Source of the DNA: JBBQYA01 sp031412335 | GTDB lineage: Bacteria; Bacteroidota; Bacteroidia; Sphingobacteriales; Sphingobacteriaceae | Direction of reading: 5' to 3' | Assembly (NCBI GenBank): GCA_031412335.1 | Contig: JANOCT010000012.1 | Coordinates: 62,001 to 126,000 of the forward strand | Length of the DNA stretch: 64,000 nt | The notes under the pieces: generated by a model | Told to the model about the DNA's origin: nothing | The model's input: the letters and a program-made list of their open reading frames with translations, nothing else | The model's database searches: none | Position numbers and translations under genes: made by a program | Shown here: in pieces, positions 34,848 through 44,273 of the stretch | Layout of the letters: each line of letters opens with the position of its first letter | Position numbering within the stretch: position 1 is the stretch's first letter

Positions 34848-35573
34848 ATGAGTCAAATTACCCCTTATCAACATACGGAAAGTACGAAAAAAGAACAGGT
34901 GGCATCTATGTTCGATAAAATTGCTCATTCGTATGATTTTCTAAATCACTTTCTTTCACTCGGAATAGATAAAATTTGGCGCAGGAAGGCAATTAAGGAA
35001 TTGGAATTGGCCAAACCGAAATATATTTTAGATGTGGCTACCGGAACCGGAGATTTTGCTTTGGAAGCATTAAAACTAAATCCTGACAAAATAATTGGCA
35101 TAGATATTTCAAATGGAATGTTGGATATTGCCAGAAATAAAATTATTGAGAAGCACTTACAAGCTAAATTTGAAGTAAGAAATGGAGATTCGGAACAGTT
35201 AGATTTTGAAAATTCAACTTTTGATGCAGTAACGGTTAGCTTTGGTGTTCGTAATTTTGAAAATCTACAGAAGGGGATTGAAGAAATTTTTCGGGTTCTA
35301 AAACCAGGCGGTAAAGTGGTGATTCTTGAATTTTCAAGACCTGCCATTTTTCCAGTAAAACAGGTATATAATTTTTATTTTTTCAGTATTTTGCCAACGT
35401 TTGGGAAATTATTTTCTAAAGATCAGCGGGCATACAATTATTTACCAGAATCAGTAGCTGCATTTCCAGACGGTGAATCTTTTATAGCAGTTTTGAAACA
35501 AGCTGGCTTCAGTAATACTACAAATAAAACCCTCACGTTTGGTATCAGTTCCATTTACACAGGCATAAAATGA
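34848..35573 (+). CDS. ubiE: Demethylmenaquinone methyltransferase
   Basis: A 241-residue SAM-dependent methyltransferase of the UbiE/MenG family. The SAM site is LDVATGTGDFALEAL near residue 60; the family blocks FDKIAHSYDFLNHFLSLGID near residue 23 and SFGVRNFENLQKG near residue 127 are present. In a menaquinone-using Bacteroidota it makes the last methylation. Its stop overlaps the porT start by 4 bases (ATGA), a gene order seen in this phylum. Confidence 0.95.
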   Translation: MSQITPYQHTESTKKEQVASMFDKIAHSYDFLNHFLSLGIDKIWRRKAIKELELAKPKYILDVATGTGDFALEALKLNPDKIIGIDISNGMLDIARNKIIEKHLQAKFEVRNGDSEQLDFENSTFDAVTVSFGVRNFENLQKGIEEIFRVLKPGGKVVILEFSRPAIFPVKQVYNFYFFSILPTFGKLFSKDQRAYNYLPESVAAFPDGESFIAVLKQAGFSNTTNKTLTFGISSIYTGIK

Positions 35574-36298
35574 CTCTATTAACAAGAATATTTCTTTTAT
35601 TTATTTTAACCATTTCTACAGCTATTACTGTAAAAGCGCAACAAAATTCTGCTAGAGGTATTGATTTGGCTCCATACAATTTTGGATTTTCTTTAGCTTA
35701 TAATACTCATACTTTGCGTGTTGTGCCCCGTTCAGATTTTAGAGTAAGCGACAGTTTGAAAACGGTAACGCCAATTTCTGGTCCAGGTTTTAATTTAGGA
35801 ATGTTGGCTAATTTGAAAATAAATAAAAAAGTCGATTTGCGTTTTACTCCATCATTATCTTTTACCGATCGAAGTTTAGATTATGTTTTTTTGGATAAAA
35901 CAAAAAACAAATTAAAGCCAGTTGAGTCTACATATGTCGATTTGCCATTGTCGCTTAAACTAAAATCTGAAAGACATAGAAACGTAAGATTTTACGTGAT
36001 GGCTGGTGTAAAATATTCGTATGATGTAATTTCTCAAAAGAAATTAATAGATAAAGATTTGGACGCAGATTTGAAAAAAGTGAAGTTGAGTAAAAACGTT
36101 TTTGCGTATGAATATGGATTCGGTATGGATTTTTATTATGAATATTTCAAATTTTCGCCAGAGGTGAAATTTTCTAATAGCATTAACAATATTTTAACAA
36201 AAGAAGATGCTTTAACAAAACAAGAAGAAAACCGATTTTCAAAACCATTGGATAAATTGTTTTCAAGAGTTTTTCAATTTACTTTATACTTCGAATAA
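35570..36298 (+). CDS. porT: PorT-family type IX secretion protein
   Basis: A 242-residue protein with a signal peptide ending in KAQ and a beta-rich outer-membrane-type body (FNLGMLANLKIN, DLRFTPSLSF, VDLPLSLKLKS, FYVMAGVKYSYDV). Size, beta pattern and position directly after ubiE match PorT/SprT, needed for type IX secretion and gliding. Its presence fits the T9SS sorting domain on the protein at 4388-5020. Translation is coupled to ubiE. Confidence 0.85.
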   Translation: MTLLTRIFLLFILTISTAITVKAQQNSARGIDLAPYNFGFSLAYNTHTLRVVPRSDFRVSDSLKTVTPISGPGFNLGMLANLKINKKVDLRFTPSLSFTDRSLDYVFLDKTKNKLKPVESTYVDLPLSLKLKSERHRNVRFYVMAGVKYSYDVISQKKLIDKDLDADLKKVKLSKNVFAYEYGFGMDFYYEYFKFSPEVKFSNSINNILTKEDALTKQEENRFSKPLDKLFSRVFQFTLYFE

Positions 36299-36302
36299 TT
36301 TG

Positions 36303-37070
36303 ATGCAAAAAATTGGTTTAGTATCTGGGGCAACTTCTGGAATTGGAAAAGCAACCTGTGTTGAATTAGCGAAAATTGGATATCGATTAATTATTTGTGG
36401 TCGCAGAAAAGAGAGGCTTCATGAAGTTAAAGAACAATTGGTAAACGATTTTGGATCTGATGTGTTAGTCCTATGTTTTGATGTTCAAAATCAATCAGAA
36501 GTTATTAATGCCATCAATTCAATACCCGAAAATTGGAAGTCAATTAATTTGCTCGTGAACAATGCAGGACTTTCTTTAGGATTATCGGCTATTGACGAAG
36601 GAGATACTAACGATTGGGAAACCATGATTGATACCAATGTAAAAGGACTTTTGTGGGTAACTAAAGCTGTTTTACCTTTATTAAAAAATTCTGAAAGTCC
36701 ACAAATTATAAATATTGGATCTATAGCAGGAAAACAAACGTATGCTATGGGAAACGTATATTGCGCAACAAAACATGCGGTTGCTGCTTTAACTGATGCG
36801 ATGCGAATAGATTTATTAGCACACAAAATAAAAGTAACTGCCATACATCCAGGTGCTGTAGAAACTGAATTTAGTGTTGTTAGATTTAAAGGAGATAAAG
36901 AGAAGGCAGATAAAGTCTATGATGGCTTTTCGCCTTTGACACCTCAAGATATTGCCAATGCAATTGTATATTGTGCAAGTTTGCCAGCGCATGTAAATAT
37001 AAATGAACTTACCATAATGCCCTTAGCGCAAGCAAGTGCCAATAATTGGTTTAAAGAAAATAAAATATGA
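36303..37070 (+). CDS. Short-chain dehydrogenase/reductase
   Basis: A 255-residue classical SDR. The NAD(P)-binding motif is SGATSGIG near residue 8, NNAG follows near residue 87, and the active site is Ser plus YCATK near residue 150. I chose ATG 36303 over the TTG three bases upstream. RRKERL after the second beta strand favours NADP. Closest in pattern to the YdfG-type serine/3-hydroxy acid dehydrogenases, but the substrate is not established. Overlaps the YqeY gene by 4 bases. Confidence 0.88.
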   Translation: MQKIGLVSGATSGIGKATCVELAKIGYRLIICGRRKERLHEVKEQLVNDFGSDVLVLCFDVQNQSEVINAINSIPENWKSINLLVNNAGLSLGLSAIDEGDTNDWETMIDTNVKGLLWVTKAVLPLLKNSESPQIINIGSIAGKQTYAMGNVYCATKHAVAALTDAMRIDLLAHKIKVTAIHPGAVETEFSVVRFKGDKEKADKVYDGFSPLTPQDIANAIVYCASLPAHVNINELTIMPLAQASANNWFKENKI

Positions 37071-37522
37071 CTTTGTTAGATACGATTGATAATGATTTGA
37101 AACGTGCCATGATTGCTAAAGATGATGTAGGTTTGCGCGCATTGCGAGCAATAAAGTCTGCTTTATTAATCGCGAGAACTGAAAAAAATGCTGCAGATAC
37201 ATTATCTTCAGAAGTGGAATTAAAAGTTTTACAACGTCAGGTGAAGCAGAGAAAAGAATCAGCAGATATATTTATCCAACAAAACAGAGAAGATTTAGCA
37301 AAAATTGAATTGGATGAATTAGCTGTAATTGAAAAATATCTTCCAGCTCAAAAATCGGATCAAGAGATTGAAGACATTATAAAACAGATAATTGCAGAAA
37401 CAGGAGTTACTTCGCCAAAAGAAATGGGCAAAGTAATTGGACTTGCAACTGCAAAACTTGCTGGTGCTGCTGATAGTAAAACGATTGCAAATCTGGTAAA
37501 AAAAATAATTAGCGGAGTATAG
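37067..37522 (+). CDS. GatB/YqeY domain protein
   Basis: A 151-residue helical protein of the YqeY family (LRAIKSALLIARTEKN, VLQRQVKQRKESADIF, EKYLPAQ, KEMGKVIGLA). It resembles the tail domain of GatB, which contacts tRNA, but the free-standing protein's role is unknown. ATGA overlap with the SDR gene. A hairpin with a T run lies about 30 bases after its stop. Confidence 0.9.
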   Translation: MTLLDTIDNDLKRAMIAKDDVGLRALRAIKSALLIARTEKNAADTLSSEVELKVLQRQVKQRKESADIFIQQNREDLAKIELDELAVIEKYLPAQKSDQEIEDIIKQIIAETGVTSPKEMGKVIGLATAKLAGAADSKTIANLVKKIISGV

Positions 37523-37553
37523 TTTTTCCTAATAATTGAACGTTAGAATGATT

Positions 37554-37578
37554 TGGTTTTTGGTATAAAAACCATTTT
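37554..37578 (+). terminator. Rho-independent terminator after the SDR-YqeY pair
   Basis: TGGTTTTT / AAAAACCA is a perfect 8-bp inverted repeat with a 5-base loop followed by TTTT. It sits 31 bases after the YqeY stop and about 100 bases before the next gene. Confidence 0.5.
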
Positions 37579-37679
37579 GAAACCAGAAATAATAAATAAA
37601 TACTTGGCGATTTTGCCTTTTTAGATAGAATAATAAATTTAACATTTATATTTGGCTTTAAGCCTACAATAGACTTGCT

Positions 37680-38441
37680 ATGAATTTTGAGATTAAGAAC
37701 AGTAACGGTTTTAGTTATGTGGAAGAAGGAGAAGGTCCGGTATTGCTTCTACTGCATGGCTTATTTGGTGCTTTGAGCAATTGGGAAGATGTTATAACTG
37801 CATTTTCTCCTCGCTACAAAATTCTAATTCCTTTAATGCCGGTATACGAAATGCCATTGTTAACTACCAATGTTTCCAGCTTGGCCAAGTTTGTTCATAG
37901 ATTTGTTGAATATAAAAAACTGGACAAATTTATTTTATTAGGAAATTCATTAGGAGGACATGTTTCTCTAGTTTATACATTGTCAAATCCTGAATTTGTG
38001 GAAAGAATGATGTTGACAGGCAGTTCTGGATTGTATGAAGAATCCATGGGAGGCAGTTTTCCAAAACGTGAAAACTACGATTATATTAAGGAAAGAGTAC
38101 AATATACTTTTTATGCTCCAGAAACTGCTAGTAAAGAATTAGTTGACGAAGTTTTTGAAATTGTAAATAATAGAAATAAAGTTATCAGAATAATAGCCAT
38201 GGCAAAATCGGCTATGAGGCATAATCTTAAAAAAGAGCTTTCTAAAATTAAAATACCGGTTTGCTTAATTTGGGGAACGGATGATAGAGTTACTCCACCT
38301 GCTGTTGCAGAAGAGTTTCATCAATTGCTATCCAATTCAGAATTAAATTGGGTTGAAAAATGTGGTCATGCACCAATGATGGAACGACCAGAACAGTTTA
38401 ATGCAATTCTTTCAAAATTTTTAGAAAAACCAATAACCTAA
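37680..38441 (+). CDS. Alpha/beta hydrolase
   Basis: A 253-residue cytosolic alpha/beta hydrolase. HGLFGALSNW gives the oxyanion region, GNSLGGH near residue 96 the nucleophile Ser, WGTDDRVTPP near residue 201 the acid and GHAPMMERP near residue 230 the His. The fold and size resemble C-C bond hydrolases and esterases; the substrate is unknown. It lies 7 bases upstream of the CBS gene and so probably heads the long envelope operon. Confidence 0.85.
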   Translation: MNFEIKNSNGFSYVEEGEGPVLLLLHGLFGALSNWEDVITAFSPRYKILIPLMPVYEMPLLTTNVSSLAKFVHRFVEYKKLDKFILLGNSLGGHVSLVYTLSNPEFVERMMLTGSSGLYEESMGGSFPKRENYDYIKERVQYTFYAPETASKELVDEVFEIVNNRNKVIRIIAMAKSAMRHNLKKELSKIKIPVCLIWGTDDRVTPPAVAEEFHQLLSNSELNWVEKCGHAPMMERPEQFNAILSKFLEKPIT

Positions 38442-38448
38442 TATAGCC

Positions 38449-39111
38449 ATGTTAGCCGGAGAAATTCTTATAGATATCATTCCTCCTCTGAAAAATAGCG
38501 ATACCGTTCAGAAGGCTTTAGATTATATGTCGGAATTTAAGGTTCAACATTTACCTGTTGTTGAAGAAAATTTACTTAAGTTTTTGGTTTCTGAAGATGT
38601 TTTGTTTGAATTGCCTGCTAAGCAATTGATAGCTGAAAGCACACTGACCAATTATCCAATAGCGGTAAATCAACATCAACATTATTATGATATTGTAAAA
38701 TTGATGTCAGAAAATAAATTGACATTAATTCCGGTGGTGGCTGAAAATATGACTTATTTAGGTGCAATTACTTTGCAAACATTAGCAACCTATCAAGCAA
38801 AAACTAGAGCATTAGCAGAGCCTGGAGGTATTTTAGTTATAAATTGTGGGCTTCATGATTACTCACTTTCCGAAATTGCACGCATTATTGAATCAGAAGA
38901 TGTAATAATTTTGAGTTCATATATTACTTCGAAAGTAGGTGCTAGAATGTTGGAAATTACATTTAAACTAAACCGTACAGATTTATCATCCGTTATTTCA
39001 TCACTCGAACGTTTTAATTATCAAATAGTTGCGTCTTATCACCAACCAATTACCAATGATAATTCGATGGAACGATACGAGTCTTTTATGAATTACCTTA
39101 ACCTGAAATAA
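38449..39111 (+). CDS. CBS-domain protein
   Basis: A 220-residue protein with two N-terminal CBS motifs (residues about 8-60 and 70-125: DTVQKALDYMSEFKVQHLPVVEE; YYDIVKLMSENKLTLIPVV) and a C-terminal ACT-like half. CBS pairs usually bind adenine nucleotides. It is always found near nadK in related genomes as far as I recall, here one base upstream of it, so an AMP/ATP or NAD-linked sensing role is possible. Confidence 0.8.
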   Translation: MLAGEILIDIIPPLKNSDTVQKALDYMSEFKVQHLPVVEENLLKFLVSEDVLFELPAKQLIAESTLTNYPIAVNQHQHYYDIVKLMSENKLTLIPVVAENMTYLGAITLQTLATYQAKTRALAEPGGILVINCGLHDYSLSEIARIIESEDVIILSSYITSKVGARMLEITFKLNRTDLSSVISSLERFNYQIVASYHQPITNDNSMERYESFMNYLNLK

Positions 39112-39112
39112 A

Positions 39113-39991
39113 ATGCTAATAGCCCTTTACGGCAGAAAATTTAACGATCAGGCAATCCCGTATGTTCAGGAATTAATTGACTGTTTGCATGATGCGGGCA
39201 TACAAATTACCATTTTCGAATCTTTTCAGATTTACTTAAACAGCCGGATAAAATTTTCGACTGTTCCGCAAACCTTTGATTCGCACGATGATTTGGTGTT
39301 TAAAGTTGATTTTCTGATTAGCTTGGGTGGCGATGGAACTCTTCTTGATACAGTTACATTGGTACGTGATTCCGGTATACCGGTAGTAGGAATTAACTTG
39401 GGTCGTTTAGGTTTTTTAGCTAGTATCAACAAAGATTCAGTAAAAACAGCAGTTGATAGCATGGTAAAAGGTCATTTCACATTAGATAAACGCACTTTAT
39501 TACGTCTCGAATCTGATGTTCCACTTTTCAATGGTTTAAATTATGCTTTAAATGAATTAACCATTCATAAAAAAGATACCTCTTCCATGATTATTATTCA
39601 TACCTATTTGAATGGAGAATTTCTCAATTCCTATTGGGCCGATGGATTAATTGTGGCAACACCAACCGGTTCAACAGCATATTCGTTGAGTTGTGGTGGT
39701 CCAATTATTTTTCCACGATCAGGTAATTTTGTGATAACACCTGTTTCGCCTCATAATTTAAATGTACGGCCAGTAATTTTATCAGACACCAATATAATAA
39801 CATTTGAAATAGAAGGCAGAAGTTCTTATTTTTTAGTGACTCTTGATTCGCGAACAGAAATTATTGATTCTTCTGTTCAATTAGCTGTAAGAAAAGAACA
39901 ATTTGAGATAAATCTTTTACGCTTGAATAATGAAAATTATTTAACCACGTTAAGGAACAAATTGATGTGGGGACTTGATACCCGCAATTAG
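39113..39991 (+). CDS. nadK: NAD kinase
   Basis: A 292-residue ATP-NAD kinase with the diagnostic GGDGTLLDTV near residue 74 and TPTGSTAYSLSCGGPI near residue 183; VVGINLGRLGFL matches the substrate loop. It phosphorylates NAD to NADP in the cytosol. Normal length. It follows the CBS gene by one base. Confidence 0.96.
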   Translation: MLIALYGRKFNDQAIPYVQELIDCLHDAGIQITIFESFQIYLNSRIKFSTVPQTFDSHDDLVFKVDFLISLGGDGTLLDTVTLVRDSGIPVVGINLGRLGFLASINKDSVKTAVDSMVKGHFTLDKRTLLRLESDVPLFNGLNYALNELTIHKKDTSSMIIIHTYLNGEFLNSYWADGLIVATPTGSTAYSLSCGGPIIFPRSGNFVITPVSPHNLNVRPVILSDTNIITFEIEGRSSYFLVTLDSRTEIIDSSVQLAVRKEQFEINLLRLNNENYLTTLRNKLMWGLDTRN

Positions 39992-40085
39992 CCAAATTAA
40001 ATTGTTGATAAACACCTTTTTTTGATTGTAAACGATATCAAAACTAATCGGATTAAATTTATATTTTTGCCCCTCGTATAAAAAA

Positions 40086-40937
40086 ATGAAATCAACTCTC
40101 TGGCTTTTGTCTATAATTTTCATTCTGTTGTTTTCAACTGCAAAAGCTCAGTGGGAACCTGGAGTTTCCATAGGTGGATCAGGCTATATGGGAGAAATGA
40201 ATTCTCGAAATCCATTTAAATTTACAGACTTAGCTGGAGGCATATATCTAAGATATAATTTTAGCGATTTTTTCGCTTTTAGAGGCTCTTTAATGATAGG
40301 TAAAATTCAAGGAAATGATTCAACTTCTAATTTTACATTTAACAAAGAACGTAATTTAAGTTTTACTTCATCTATTGAAGAGTTGGGTACTCAGCTTGAG
40401 TTCAATTTTTTCAGATATCAGCCTGGAAGTAAAGATTATCGATTTACTCCATATGTTTTTACAGGGTTCAATATATTTCGTTTCAATCCTAAAGCAAGCT
40501 ATAAAGGTAAAGAATATGAACTTCAAAAACTTGGAACTGAAGGCCAAGGAACCACTTTAAATAAAGAAGGTAAATATTCATTGGTTAATTTTTCCATTCC
40601 TTATGGTGTTGGAATCAAGTACAATTTTTTAGATAATTATACCTTTAATGTAGAAGCAGGATATAGAAGTACAGGAACAGATTATTTGGATGACGTAGGA
40701 GGAACATATGTGGATAAAGTAGTACTAGCCCAAAAAAATGGAAGCATTGCAGCATTATTAAGCGATAGATCTGGAGAGTTAAGCGATGGAGTTTATTCAG
40801 GAGTTCCTCAAACTCAACGAGGCGATCTTAAAAAGAAAGATAACTACATGTTTGCAACTATTGGTATTTCATACACTTTTGTTCGGGTTAGATGTCCTGG
40901 AATATCAAATTTCCGAAAAATCCAGAAATTGAAATAA
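40086..40937 (+). CDS. DUF6089-like outer-membrane beta-barrel protein
   Basis: A 283-residue secreted protein with a signal peptide ending in KAQ. The WEPGVSIGGSGYMGEMN opening, alternating beta strands (IYLRYNFSDFFAFRGSL, YRFTPYVFTGFNIFRFN, IPYGVGIKYNF) and position between nadK and uppS match the DUF6089 family of Bacteroidota. It is probably an outer-membrane barrel of 8-10 strands. Function unknown. A TATTTTTG box at 40062-40069 upstream could be a -7 element, but I see no matching -33. Confidence 0.82.
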   Translation: MKSTLWLLSIIFILLFSTAKAQWEPGVSIGGSGYMGEMNSRNPFKFTDLAGGIYLRYNFSDFFAFRGSLMIGKIQGNDSTSNFTFNKERNLSFTSSIEELGTQLEFNFFRYQPGSKDYRFTPYVFTGFNIFRFNPKASYKGKEYELQKLGTEGQGTTLNKEGKYSLVNFSIPYGVGIKYNFLDNYTFNVEAGYRSTGTDYLDDVGGTYVDKVVLAQKNGSIAALLSDRSGELSDGVYSGVPQTQRGDLKKKDNYMFATIGISYTFVRVRCPGISNFRKIQKLK

Positions 40938-41004
40938 TTTCTGTAAACGATTTATTACACCACATTAAAAAATAAAGAATCATATTTCGCCAGGATTTAA
41001 CTAC

Positions 41005-41745
41005 ATGAATTTTAAGGATCAATTACTCACTCACAAATTGCCAAAACATGTTGCCATCATTATGGATGGAAATGGAAGATGGGCAAAAGAAAAGGGTAAA
41101 TTTAGAGTTTTTGGTCATCAAAATGGCGTAAAAGCAGTACGAGATACAGTAGAAGGGGCAGCAGAAATTGGGTTAGAACATTTAACGCTTTATGCATTTT
41201 CAACCGAAAACTGGAATCGTCCACAATTTGAAGTGAATGCTTTAATGGAATTGTTAGTATCTACTATCAATAAAGAAACAGCCACTTTAATGGATAATAA
41301 TATTCGCCTTAAAGCTTTTGGAGATTTAAATTCCTTGCCATCAGGATGTAAGCGCGAATTAGATTCAGCGATTGAAAAAACAAAAAATAATACCCGGATG
41401 ACGCTCAATCTTGCTTTGAGTTACAGCTCCAAATGGGAAATAACAGATGCGGTAAAAAATATTGCATCAAATGTAAAGAACGGGACATTGGCGATCGAAG
41501 ACATTGATGAAGCATTATTTTCAAAAACATTAAGCAGTAGTTTTATGCCAGATCCTGAGTTGCTTATCCGAACGAGTGGTGAGAACAGAATCAGCAATTT
41601 TTTACTTTGGCAAATTGCCTATACAGAACTTTATTTTACTCCTAAGTTATGGCCAGATTTCCGTCGCGAGGATCTGTTTCAAGCCATAATCGACTATCAA
41701 GGTCGCGAAAGACGATTTGGTTTAATCAGCGAACAGGTTAGTTAA
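41005..41745 (+). CDS. uppS: Isoprenyl (undecaprenyl) diphosphate synthase
   Basis: A 246-residue cis-prenyltransferase. HVAIIMDGNGRWAKEKGK near residue 16 carries the catalytic Asp; STENWNRP and LIRTSGENRISNFLLWQ are the other conserved blocks. It makes the C55 carrier lipid for peptidoglycan and O-antigen synthesis in the cytoplasm. It directly precedes bamA, with no gap between its stop and the upstream in-frame GTG of bamA. Confidence 0.96.
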   Translation: MNFKDQLLTHKLPKHVAIIMDGNGRWAKEKGKFRVFGHQNGVKAVRDTVEGAAEIGLEHLTLYAFSTENWNRPQFEVNALMELLVSTINKETATLMDNNIRLKAFGDLNSLPSGCKRELDSAIEKTKNNTRMTLNLALSYSSKWEITDAVKNIASNVKNGTLAIEDIDEALFSKTLSSSFMPDPELLIRTSGENRISNFLLWQIAYTELYFTPKLWPDFRREDLFQAIIDYQGRERRFGLISEQVS

Positions 41746-41769
41746 GTGCATTTGAATTTATTCCCTTTA

Positions 41770-44262
41770 ATGAAAAACTTTTTTCTTATTATTTTTTTGT
41801 CCATTTCAGTTCAGTTTGTAAACGCTCAGGACAGCACTTTTATCAATCTTGATTACAACCAACCTCAAGAGTATACCCTTGCTGGAGTTACCGTTAGCGG
41901 TACAAAATTTCTTGATCAAAATGCATTGATAACCTTATCGGGATTAGTTGTTGGAGATAAAATAAAAATTCCGGGAGATAAAATTGCAAAAGCGATTAAT
42001 AACCTTTGGAAACAAGGATTATTTGAAGATATTGAAATAAATATTACAAAAATTCTGGGAAGCAATATTTTTCTGGATATGTATCTTCAAGAACGACCAA
42101 GGCTTTCAAAATTTCAGTTTAATGGAATTAAAAAAGGAGAAGTTGATGAAATTAAAGATAAAATCAAGTTATCTCAGGGTAAAGTGGTTAATGAAAACTT
42201 GATAAAAAACACTATTAACTCTATTAAAAAATATTATCAGGAAAAAGGTTTTTTGAATGCAACTGTTGCAATAACACAAAAACCTGATACTGCCCTAAGT
42301 AATAGTGTGTTGTTAATCATTAATATAGCAAAGAAAAGCAAGGTTAAAATACACCAAATTGAGATTACCGGTAATAAAAGTGTAGAGGCAAAAAAGTTAA
42401 AGAAAAGTATGAAAGACACCAAAGAACGAAAGTTTTATAATGTCTTTAAAACCTCTAAATTTCAACCTAAAACGTTTGAAGAAGATAAGGTGAAATTATT
42501 GGAAACCTATTCTAATCTGGGCTTCCGTGATGCTTATATTGTAAAAGATACCGTTTATAAATACAACGAAAAGACAGTAAAAATTGAAATTGAAATTGCA
42601 GAAGGTCCTAAATATTATTTCGGAAATATAAGTTGGGTTGGCAATACCAAATACTCATCAGAAGCCCTTACTACTATTTTGGGAATTAAAAAAGGAGATA
42701 TTTATAATGCTCAGGAGCTTGAAACCAGGCTTCAGCAGAATCCAAATGGTAGAGATGTATCGTCATTATATTTAGATGATGGATATTTATTTTTCAATGT
42801 GAGTCCATTTGAAACCCGAGTTTATCAAGATACTATTGATTTGGAAATTAGAATTGCAGAAGGTGCGCAAGCAACTATCAATAAGGTTACCATTCAAGGA
42901 AATCAGAAGACAAATGATAAAGTAGTTTTGCGTGAAATACGAACTAAACCTGGTCAGAAATTTTCGCGAGCTGATATCATTCGTACTACTCGCGAAATAG
43001 CCCAGTTAGGTTATTTTGATGATCAGAAAACAAATGTAATTCCAAAACCAAATCCAACAGATGGCACTGTTGATTTGCAATATATTGTAGAAGAAAAACC
43101 ATCTGATCAAATCGAATTATCTGGAGGTTTTGGTGCAGGAACTGTAGTTGGTACACTTGGTTTATCATTTAATAATTTTTCACTAAGAAATATTTTTAAT
43201 GGGAAGGCATATTCTCCAATTCCGACTGGAGATGGGCAACGATTAAGTCTGCGGGCACAAGCAAACGGCCGTTCATTTCAATCGTATAGTTTTTCCTTTA
43301 CCGAACCTTGGTTTGGAGGCAAAAAACCAATAAGTTTTGGAACATCAATTTACCGATCTCAGCAAACAAATAATCGAAGAATTAAAGATGCTTTGAGTAG
43401 TTACATTATTGTAACTGGAGTAGGGGTAACGCTTGGAAAGCGATTGAAGAAACCAGACGATTTCTTTGTATTAAATTCCGGTATTAATTTTCAACAGTAT
43501 CAATTAAAAGATTATCAAAGTGCAGTTTTTAATAATGGAACAGCATACAATATCAGTTTAACTCAATCAATTTCGAGGAATTCCGTTGATGCGCCAATTT
43601 ATCCAAAATCTGGATCGAACATACAATTGAGTTTGCAAATAACTCCACCATATTCTTTCATCAATGGAAATGTGTATGATGAAAATTCAAATCCGGAAGA
43701 GCGATTTAAATTTATTGAATACCATAAATGGAAATTTGATGCCTCACAATTTATTCGAGTTTATGGCAATTTAGTATTGAATTTAAAAACCCAATTTGGA
43801 TTCGTAGGTCTTTATAATCGCGGAATTGGAATTTCACCTTTTGAAAAGTTTAGATTAGGAGGAGATGGACTTACCGGTTTTAACTTCCTTACTGGATCAG
43901 AAATCATCGGTTTAAGAGGGTATGAGAATAACTCTGTAGTACCAGAACCAACTCAAGATCAAGATGGAAGCCCGATTTTTAATAAATATGTAATGGAGTT
44001 AAGGCATCCAATAACACAATCACAATCTTCAACCATATTTTTATTGGCATTTGCTGAAGCTGGAAACACTTGGAACACTTTTAACCGCTTTCAGCCGTTT
44101 AATGTAAAACGATCGGTAGGGGTTGGTGTTAGAATATTCTTACCTATATTTGGACTTTTAGGGCTCGATTATGGTTATGGTTTCGATGCAATTCCTGGGA
44201 ATGAAACAGCCAATAAAGGACAATTTCATTTCTCAATTGCCCAATCGTTAGGAGGATTTTAA
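41770..44262 (+). CDS. bamA: Outer-membrane protein assembly factor BamA
   Basis: I chose ATG 41770, which gives a normal signal peptide ending VNAQ; the frame also opens at GTG 41746. The ~830 residues hold five POTRA-like repeats (about 40-440; e.g. GVTVSGTKFLDQNALITLSGL, GNKSVEAKKLKKSM, GNQKTNDKVVLREIRT) and a C-terminal 16-strand barrel with the conserved substrate-exit loop motif RLGGDGLTGF. It inserts beta-barrel proteins in the outer membrane. Confidence 0.95.
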   Translation: MKNFFLIIFLSISVQFVNAQDSTFINLDYNQPQEYTLAGVTVSGTKFLDQNALITLSGLVVGDKIKIPGDKIAKAINNLWKQGLFEDIEINITKILGSNIFLDMYLQERPRLSKFQFNGIKKGEVDEIKDKIKLSQGKVVNENLIKNTINSIKKYYQEKGFLNATVAITQKPDTALSNSVLLIINIAKKSKVKIHQIEITGNKSVEAKKLKKSMKDTKERKFYNVFKTSKFQPKTFEEDKVKLLETYSNLGFRDAYIVKDTVYKYNEKTVKIEIEIAEGPKYYFGNISWVGNTKYSSEALTTILGIKKGDIYNAQELETRLQQNPNGRDVSSLYLDDGYLFFNVSPFETRVYQDTIDLEIRIAEGAQATINKVTIQGNQKTNDKVVLREIRTKPGQKFSRADIIRTTREIAQLGYFDDQKTNVIPKPNPTDGTVDLQYIVEEKPSDQIELSGGFGAGTVVGTLGLSFNNFSLRNIFNGKAYSPIPTGDGQRLSLRAQANGRSFQSYSFSFTEPWFGGKKPISFGTSIYRSQQTNNRRIKDALSSYIIVTGVGVTLGKRLKKPDDFFVLNSGINFQQYQLKDYQSAVFNNGTAYNISLTQSISRNSVDAPIYPKSGSNIQLSLQITPPYSFINGNVYDENSNPEERFKFIEYHKWKFDASQFIRVYGNLVLNLKTQFGFVGLYNRGIGISPFEKFRLGGDGLTGFNFLTGSEIIGLRGYENNSVVPEPTQDQDGSPIFNKYVMELRHPITQSQSSTIFLLAFAEAGNTWNTFNRFQPFNVKRSVGVGVRIFLPIFGLLGLDYGYGFDAIPGNETANKGQFHFSIAQSLGGF

Positions 44263-44273
44263 AAATAAAAAAA

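Noticed and set aside
36491..36844. Minus-strand ORF within the SDR gene
   Set aside because: It is a shadow of the SDR coding frame, without motifs of its own.
37647..37654. TATATTTG as a promoter for the hydrolase at 37680
   Set aside because: It matches only the -7 box; the nearest TTTTG upstream is 31 bases away, too far for a -33 element, and such boxes are common by chance in AT-rich DNA.
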